Part shown: in pieces, positions 6,339-8,494 of the stretch | Layout of the letters: every line of letters begins with the position of its first letter | Position numbering within the stretch: the stretch's first letter is position 1 | Program-made: the position numbers and the translations under genes | Origin: an uncultured Oscillospiraceae bacterium | GTDB lineage: Bacteria > Bacillota > Clostridia > Oscillospirales > Oscillospiraceae | Direction of reading: 5' to 3' | Assembly (NCBI GenBank): GCA_937915075.1 | Contig: CALDMA010000134.1 | Location: forward strand, 1-8,494 | Length of the DNA stretch: 8,494 nucleotides | The notes under the pieces: model-generated | Database searches by the model: none | The model's input: only the letters and a program-made list of their open reading frames with translations | What the model was told of the DNA's origin: nothing

Positions 6339-7487
6339 ATGAATCAAAAGGAACTCAACGAACTGCGCCGGCGCTTCCGGCTTGATAAGAACAACTTTAG
6401 CCACATTTACGGCTGCTACGTCAACTCCAACCGCGAGATCATCTCATGGGTGGACGCCTCAATGGGCCTCATGCGGCAGGAGGAGCAGGAGATGTATCTG
6501 GGGCTTCTCAAGAAAGCTCTATCTGGTGCACTCGGCAAAAACCTCATTGACGTGGTATTCTCTACGCAGCAGGTGGCTGATAGCGATGAACATCGGCTTT
6601 TGCAGACACTACGCCAGACGGAGCTAAAGGATCCTGCATCACGCGAGGCGCTCTGTCGCAAGATCATTGAGAGCATCGATATGGGTGAAACGAACTATCT
6701 CATCCTACTTGCATCCGATGCCTATGATGTGCCGCACCGCAGCAAGGATGACGAGCTTCAGCCCGACGCGTCGAGCGAGGTCTTCAAGTACTTCGTTTGT
6801 TCCATCTGCCCGGTTAAGGCGCCAACGCTCGAGTTGCGCTACGACCTCGACCAGAGCGAATTCCACTCAAGTTCCACCGGCTACATCGCCACCTCGCCCG
6901 AACTCGGATTCCTCTATCCCGCGTTCGACAACCGATCAGCGAATATCTATAACGTGCTCTTTTACTCCAAGAATGCAGCAGAGATCCATCAGGAGGTCAT
7001 TGACGCTTTGTTCCATGTTGAGCCGCCAATGTCTGCCGAGGAACAGAAGAACGTTTTCGGTTCCGCACTTGCCGATGCACTCGACAAGGATTGCAGCTAC
7101 GACGTGGTGCAGTCTGTGCATGAGCAGATTCGAGCACGCATTGAGGAACACAAAGAAAGCCGCGATCCCGAGCCGCTGGAGTTGACGGCAGGCGATGTAG
7201 GTGGAATACTTGCCAATAGTGGCATTACCGACGAGCAGATTAAGACCTTCCAGCGCGAGTGCGACGAACAGTATGGCGAGAACGCCGTGCTGAATCCGAA
7301 TAATATCATCGAGAGCAAGAAGTTTGAGATCACGACGCCGGAGGTCAAGATCTCTGTTGCGCCGGAGAACAGCTACATGATCGAGGCGCGTGTTATCGAC
7401 GGTCGAAAGTACCTGCTTATCCCCGCTGACGATGGCGTAGAGGTCAACGGCATCGGCGTGAACATCACTGGCGGTACAAAACTGTAA
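6339..7487 (+). CDS. DUF4317 domain-containing protein
   Basis: A 382-residue soluble protein with no signal peptide or membrane segment, so presumably cytoplasmic. The N-terminus is characteristic of DUF4317: a basic helix (MNQKELNELRRRFRLDKN) followed by SHIYGCYVNSNREI. Length and full-length similarity fit the family, which is common in Clostridia and has no known function. The middle (~115-200) is mixed alpha/beta, for example TNYLILLASDAYDVP and FLYPAFDNRSANIYNVLFY. A charged helical stretch covers ~225-275, and the C-terminus is beta-rich (YMIEARVIDGRKYLLIPAD). AAGGA lies 6 bases before the ATG. The gene has its own promoter and terminator, so it is probably monocistronic and unrelated to the surface operon. 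Codon choice leans more to CTC, CGC and other C-ending codons than in the neighbours, a mild hint of different ancestry. Confidence 0.88.
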   Translation: MNQKELNELRRRFRLDKNNFSHIYGCYVNSNREIISWVDASMGLMRQEEQEMYLGLLKKALSGALGKNLIDVVFSTQQVADSDEHRLLQTLRQTELKDPASREALCRKIIESIDMGETNYLILLASDAYDVPHRSKDDELQPDASSEVFKYFVCSICPVKAPTLELRYDLDQSEFHSSSTGYIATSPELGFLYPAFDNRSANIYNVLFYSKNAAEIHQEVIDALFHVEPPMSAEEQKNVFGSALADALDKDCSYDVVQSVHEQIRARIEEHKESRDPEPLELTAGDVGGILANSGITDEQIKTFQRECDEQYGENAVLNPNNIIESKKFEITTPEVKISVAPENSYMIEARVIDGRKYLLIPADDGVEVNGIGVNITGGTKL

Positions 7488-7505
7488 GCCACAGTGCATA
7501 AATCA

Positions 7506-7529
7506 ATAGATTCCATCATCATAATCTAT
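7506..7529. repeat. 7-bp inverted repeat before the DUF4317 terminator
   Basis: ATAGATT (7506-7512) and AATCTAT (7523-7529) are perfect inverted copies around a 10-base loop, directly abutting the terminator stem that starts at 7530. The stem is AT-rich and weak. It may be an accessory hairpin or chance. Confidence 0.35.
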
Positions 7530-7566
7530 GAAGTGGAGCACCTGTATGGGACGCTCCACTTCTTTT
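7530..7566 (+). terminator. Rho-independent terminator after the DUF4317 gene
   Basis: GAAGTGGAGC (7530-7539) pairs perfectly with GCTCCACTTC (7553-7562) around a 13-base loop, followed by TTTTGTTGTT. It lies 43 bases past the stop codon and is a standard terminator. Confidence 0.85.
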
Positions 7567-7645
7567 GTTGTTCAGAAGGAACCTTGTCCGTATTATTGGA
7601 CAAAGCTCTTGCTATGCTATGCCCAATAAGGAATCCCCAAGGATT

Positions 7646-7682
7646 AGAAAAAGAAACGCGCGCAGCGTGAAATACATGCTGC
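7646..7682 (-). terminator. Terminator for the minus-strand XRE gene
   Basis: Read on the minus strand, GCAGCATG (7682-7675) pairs with CACGCTGC (7669-7662) around a 5-base loop, with one A-C mismatch. A T-rich run follows five bases later (TTTCTTTTTCT, around 7656-7646). The stem begins 8 bases past the stop codon of the regulator gene. Confidence 0.6.
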
Positions 7683-7690
7683 ACCCGTTT

Positions 7691-7930
7691 CTATTCCAAG
7701 CCAATAAAAAATTCATCATAGCTGCAACTATAAAACTTACGCAATGCAATGATAACGCTTGCTCTGATATTCAATTCACCTGATTCGTATTTTTCATATG
7801 TGGATCGTGCAATATCGCAGCCCAGTCGCTGTAGCTCAATACAAAGCTTTTCTTGAGAAATGCCATATTGATCCCGCAAACGCCTAAGATTTGCACCCAT
7901 GTTGCGGTCACGGCGGATCTTCTGTTCCAT
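7691..7930 (-). CDS. XRE-family helix-turn-helix transcriptional regulator
   Basis: A 79-residue DNA-binding protein consisting of one Cro/C1-type helix-turn-helix domain. Helix 1 is about NLRRLRDQYG (14-23). Helix 2 starts SQEKLCIELQRLG (25-37). The recognition helix covers ARSTYEKYESGE (41-52), with the Y-x-K-x-E-x-G pattern usual in the family. The end, SYDEFFIGLE, is also typical of short Clostridia versions. Such proteins act as dimeric repressors or activators, often of their own promoter. The ATG at 7930 is chosen because GAGGAG lies 8 bases upstream; a TTG two codons earlier would be too close to that site. No ligand-binding domain is present. The repeat-rich region beginning about 50 bp upstream is a likely target. 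The frame at 7771-7971 is a shadow of this gene. Confidence 0.88.
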   Translation of the reverse strand: MEQKIRRDRNMGANLRRLRDQYGISQEKLCIELQRLGCDIARSTYEKYESGELNIRASVIIALRKFYSCSYDEFFIGLE

Positions 7931-7938
7931 AAGCAAAA

Positions 7939-7944
7939 CTCCTC
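7939..7944 (-). promoter_or_regulatory. Ribosome site GAGGAG, sets start of XRE gene
   Basis: On the minus strand GAGGAG is 8 bases before ATG 7930 and only 2 before the alternative TTG at 7936, so the ATG is favoured. Confidence 0.75.
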
Positions 7945-7959
7945 ATTGACCTGTATCAG

Positions 7960-7988
7960 TTGCAATAACATTAATTTTAAGGTACAAT
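7960..7988 (+). promoter_or_regulatory. Possible rightward promoter in the control region
   Basis: TTGCAA (7960-7965) and TACAAT (7983-7988) are separated by 17 bp, matching 4/6 and 5/6 of the consensus. Transcription would start near 7995, at the edge of the inverted repeat at 7999-8020. It would run toward the gene at 8208, divergent from the regulator. No obvious gene with a good ribosome site starts just after it. Confidence 0.4.
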
Positions 7989-7998
7989 GAGTTGAAAT

Positions 7999-8020
7999 AC
8001 TGACCGCAATACTGGTCAGT
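7999..8020. promoter_or_regulatory. Inverted repeat, probable operator
   Basis: ACTGACC (7999-8005) and GGTCAGT (8014-8020) form a perfect 7-bp inverted repeat with an 8-bp spacer. AATACTG occurs twice in direct orientation (7996-8002 and 8008-8014), and TTGAAAT flanks the unit on both sides (7992-7998 and 8024-8030). A 22-bp dyad upstream of a small XRE gene is the expected kind of binding site for such a dimer. That the neighbouring regulator binds it is inferred. Confidence 0.6.
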
Positions 8021-8037
8021 TTATTGAAATATGATTC

Positions 8038-8166
8038 TTGCTTGGTTTAGTTTTTTCTTATGCTCGCGGAACATATGTGATAGAAGTTGAGAAATTGCTA
8101 AACAAGTCAGAGGTTGACTTGATGAGGACATTATGCACTATTGAGAAGTTGCCATTTCATAAATAA
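8038..8166 (+). other. Possible small open frame or remnant
   Basis: An open frame from a TTG at 8038 (or a GTG at 8077) to TAA at 8164-8166 reads, after the GTG, VIEVEKLLNKSEVDLMRTLC and then TIEKLPFHK. The composition looks like a real helical peptide, but there is no good ribosome site (only GCGGA before the GTG). The end overlaps the next promoter. It could be a small gene driven from the 7960-7988 promoter, a decayed fragment, or chance. Confidence 0.2.
8103..8121. repeat. 6-bp inverted repeat CAAGTC/GACTTG
   Basis: CAAGTC (8103-8108) and GACTTG (8116-8121) are inverted copies with a 7-bp spacer, about 30 bp upstream of the -35 of the promoter at 8149-8177. It is a possible protein-binding site; the short arms make chance plausible. 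Confidence 0.3.
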
Positions 8167-8191
8167 TGTGATAAAATGCACTATCATAGTG
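8133..8191. promoter_or_regulatory. Operator-like repeats flanking the promoter
   Basis: CACTAT-C-ATAGTG (8179-8191) is a perfect 13-bp palindrome just past the -10. Its left part belongs to ATGCACTAT (8176-8184), which is repeated directly at 8133-8141, upstream of the -35. The copies are 43 bp apart, about four DNA turns, so two bound proteins would face the same side. The placement is that of a repressor site overlapping the transcription start plus an auxiliary site. Confidence 0.55.
8149..8177 (+). promoter_or_regulatory. Near-consensus promoter for the gene at 8208
   Basis: TTGCCA (8149-8154), a 17-bp spacer, and TAAAAT (8172-8177) preceded by TGA give 5/6 matches at both hexamers plus an extended -10. 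It is the best promoter in the window. Transcription should begin near 8184, inside the palindrome at 8179-8191, so strong control by a repressor is likely. Confidence 0.8.
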
Positions 8192-8207
8192 GAGGGCGAA
8201 TTAGACA

Positions 8208-8494
8208 ATGAATGTGTTTGTGTGTGTTGATGATAATATGGGGACGATGTTTAATCACCGACGTCAGAGCCAGGATCGAATGCTCAGGTCCCGCCTTTTA
8301 AGTGAAACATCTGGTTCCAAGCTATGGGTAAGTCAGTATACTGCAGATCAATTTAGTCTATCTGATCAAGCGTTTTTAATGGTTGCAAGCGACTTCCTTG
8401 ACCGAGCGCAAACCGGCGAGTACTGCTTCTGTGAGGGAGAATGTCTACTGGGTTATGAGGATAGAATAGAGTCGCTGATTCTATTCAAGTGGAA
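8208..8494 (+). CDS. Conserved hypothetical protein, N-terminal part (runs off window)
   Basis: The first 95 residues of a gene that continues past the window. An in-frame TAG at 8202-8204 fixes ATG 8208 as the first possible start. GGAGGG (8191-8196) precedes it at a longish 11 bases and overlaps the operator palindrome. The N-terminus reads MNVFVCVDDNMGTMFNHRRQ, followed by SQDRMLRSRLL. This VCVDDNxGxMFNxRRQSxD start looks like a family I have seen in Clostridia, sometimes labelled ribonuclease Z in databases. I see no metal-binding HxHxDH motif in the visible part to support that name. No signal peptide or membrane segment is seen, so it is probably cytoplasmic. It has the strongest promoter in the window and dense operator-like repeats. 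The function is unknown. Confidence 0.8.
   Translation, partial: MNVFVCVDDNMGTMFNHRRQSQDRMLRSRLLSETSGSKLWVSQYTADQFSLSDQAFLMVASDFLDRAQTGEYCFCEGECLLGYEDRIESLILFKW

Noticed and set aside
6936..7499. 187-residue minus-strand open frame
   Set aside because: It is antisense to the DUF4317 gene, which has clear family features, a start site and a terminator.
7583..7605. TTGTCC/GGACAA inverted repeat as a terminator or operator
   Set aside because: It has six-base arms, no T-run and no adjacent gene start, and the stretch already has better terminators on both sides.
7565..7783. 72-residue plus-strand open frame
   Set aside because: It begins inside the DUF4317 terminator tail, has no good ribosome site and runs antisense through the XRE terminator and the 3' end of that gene.

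Overview
The window looks like chromosomal DNA from a gut-type Clostridia bacterium (Bacillota, probably near Oscillospiraceae). This is inferred from S-layer homology (SLH) domains, a DUF4317 protein, a small Clostridia-style XRE regulator, strong GGAGG-type ribosome sites and moderate GC. No marker gene fixes the taxon, so the placement is approximate.

Layout. Bases 1-142 hold the C-terminal end of an unrecognised protein. Bases 143-871 carry no intact gene: there is a strong hairpin terminator near 302-344, short broken reading frames at 373-784, and a short leader with an inverted repeat. Bases 872-6138 are the core of the window, two closely linked genes for secreted proteins. The first is a 321-residue protein with three C-terminal SLH domains. 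The second is a 1430-residue protein with three tandem ~170-residue repeats, a complete calcineurin-like metallophosphoesterase domain, small beta-rich modules and a C-terminal beta-propeller-like region resembling DUF6528. The pair ends at a 13-bp perfect hairpin. Bases 6339-7487 encode a cytoplasmic DUF4317 protein with its own promoter and terminator. Bases 7691-7930 (minus strand) encode a 79-residue XRE-type regulator. A repeat-rich control region then leads to a gene at 8208 that runs off the window; its N-terminus has a VCVDDNxGxMFNxRRQSxD pattern.

How the genes may work together. The large phosphoesterase has a signal peptide but no visible anchor (no SLH, sortase motif or lipobox). 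Its upstream neighbour has SLH domains and little else. The simplest reading is that the SLH protein attaches to cell-wall polymer and holds or presents the enzyme at the surface. This is inferred from gene order and complementary architecture and is not shown. At the right end, the small regulator and the clustered inverted and direct repeats suggest a locally controlled, possibly autoregulated promoter region. There is no CRISPR array, tRNA, rRNA or recognisable transposase. The candidate new system is the two-gene surface phosphoesterase unit; the repeat-rich control region is second.
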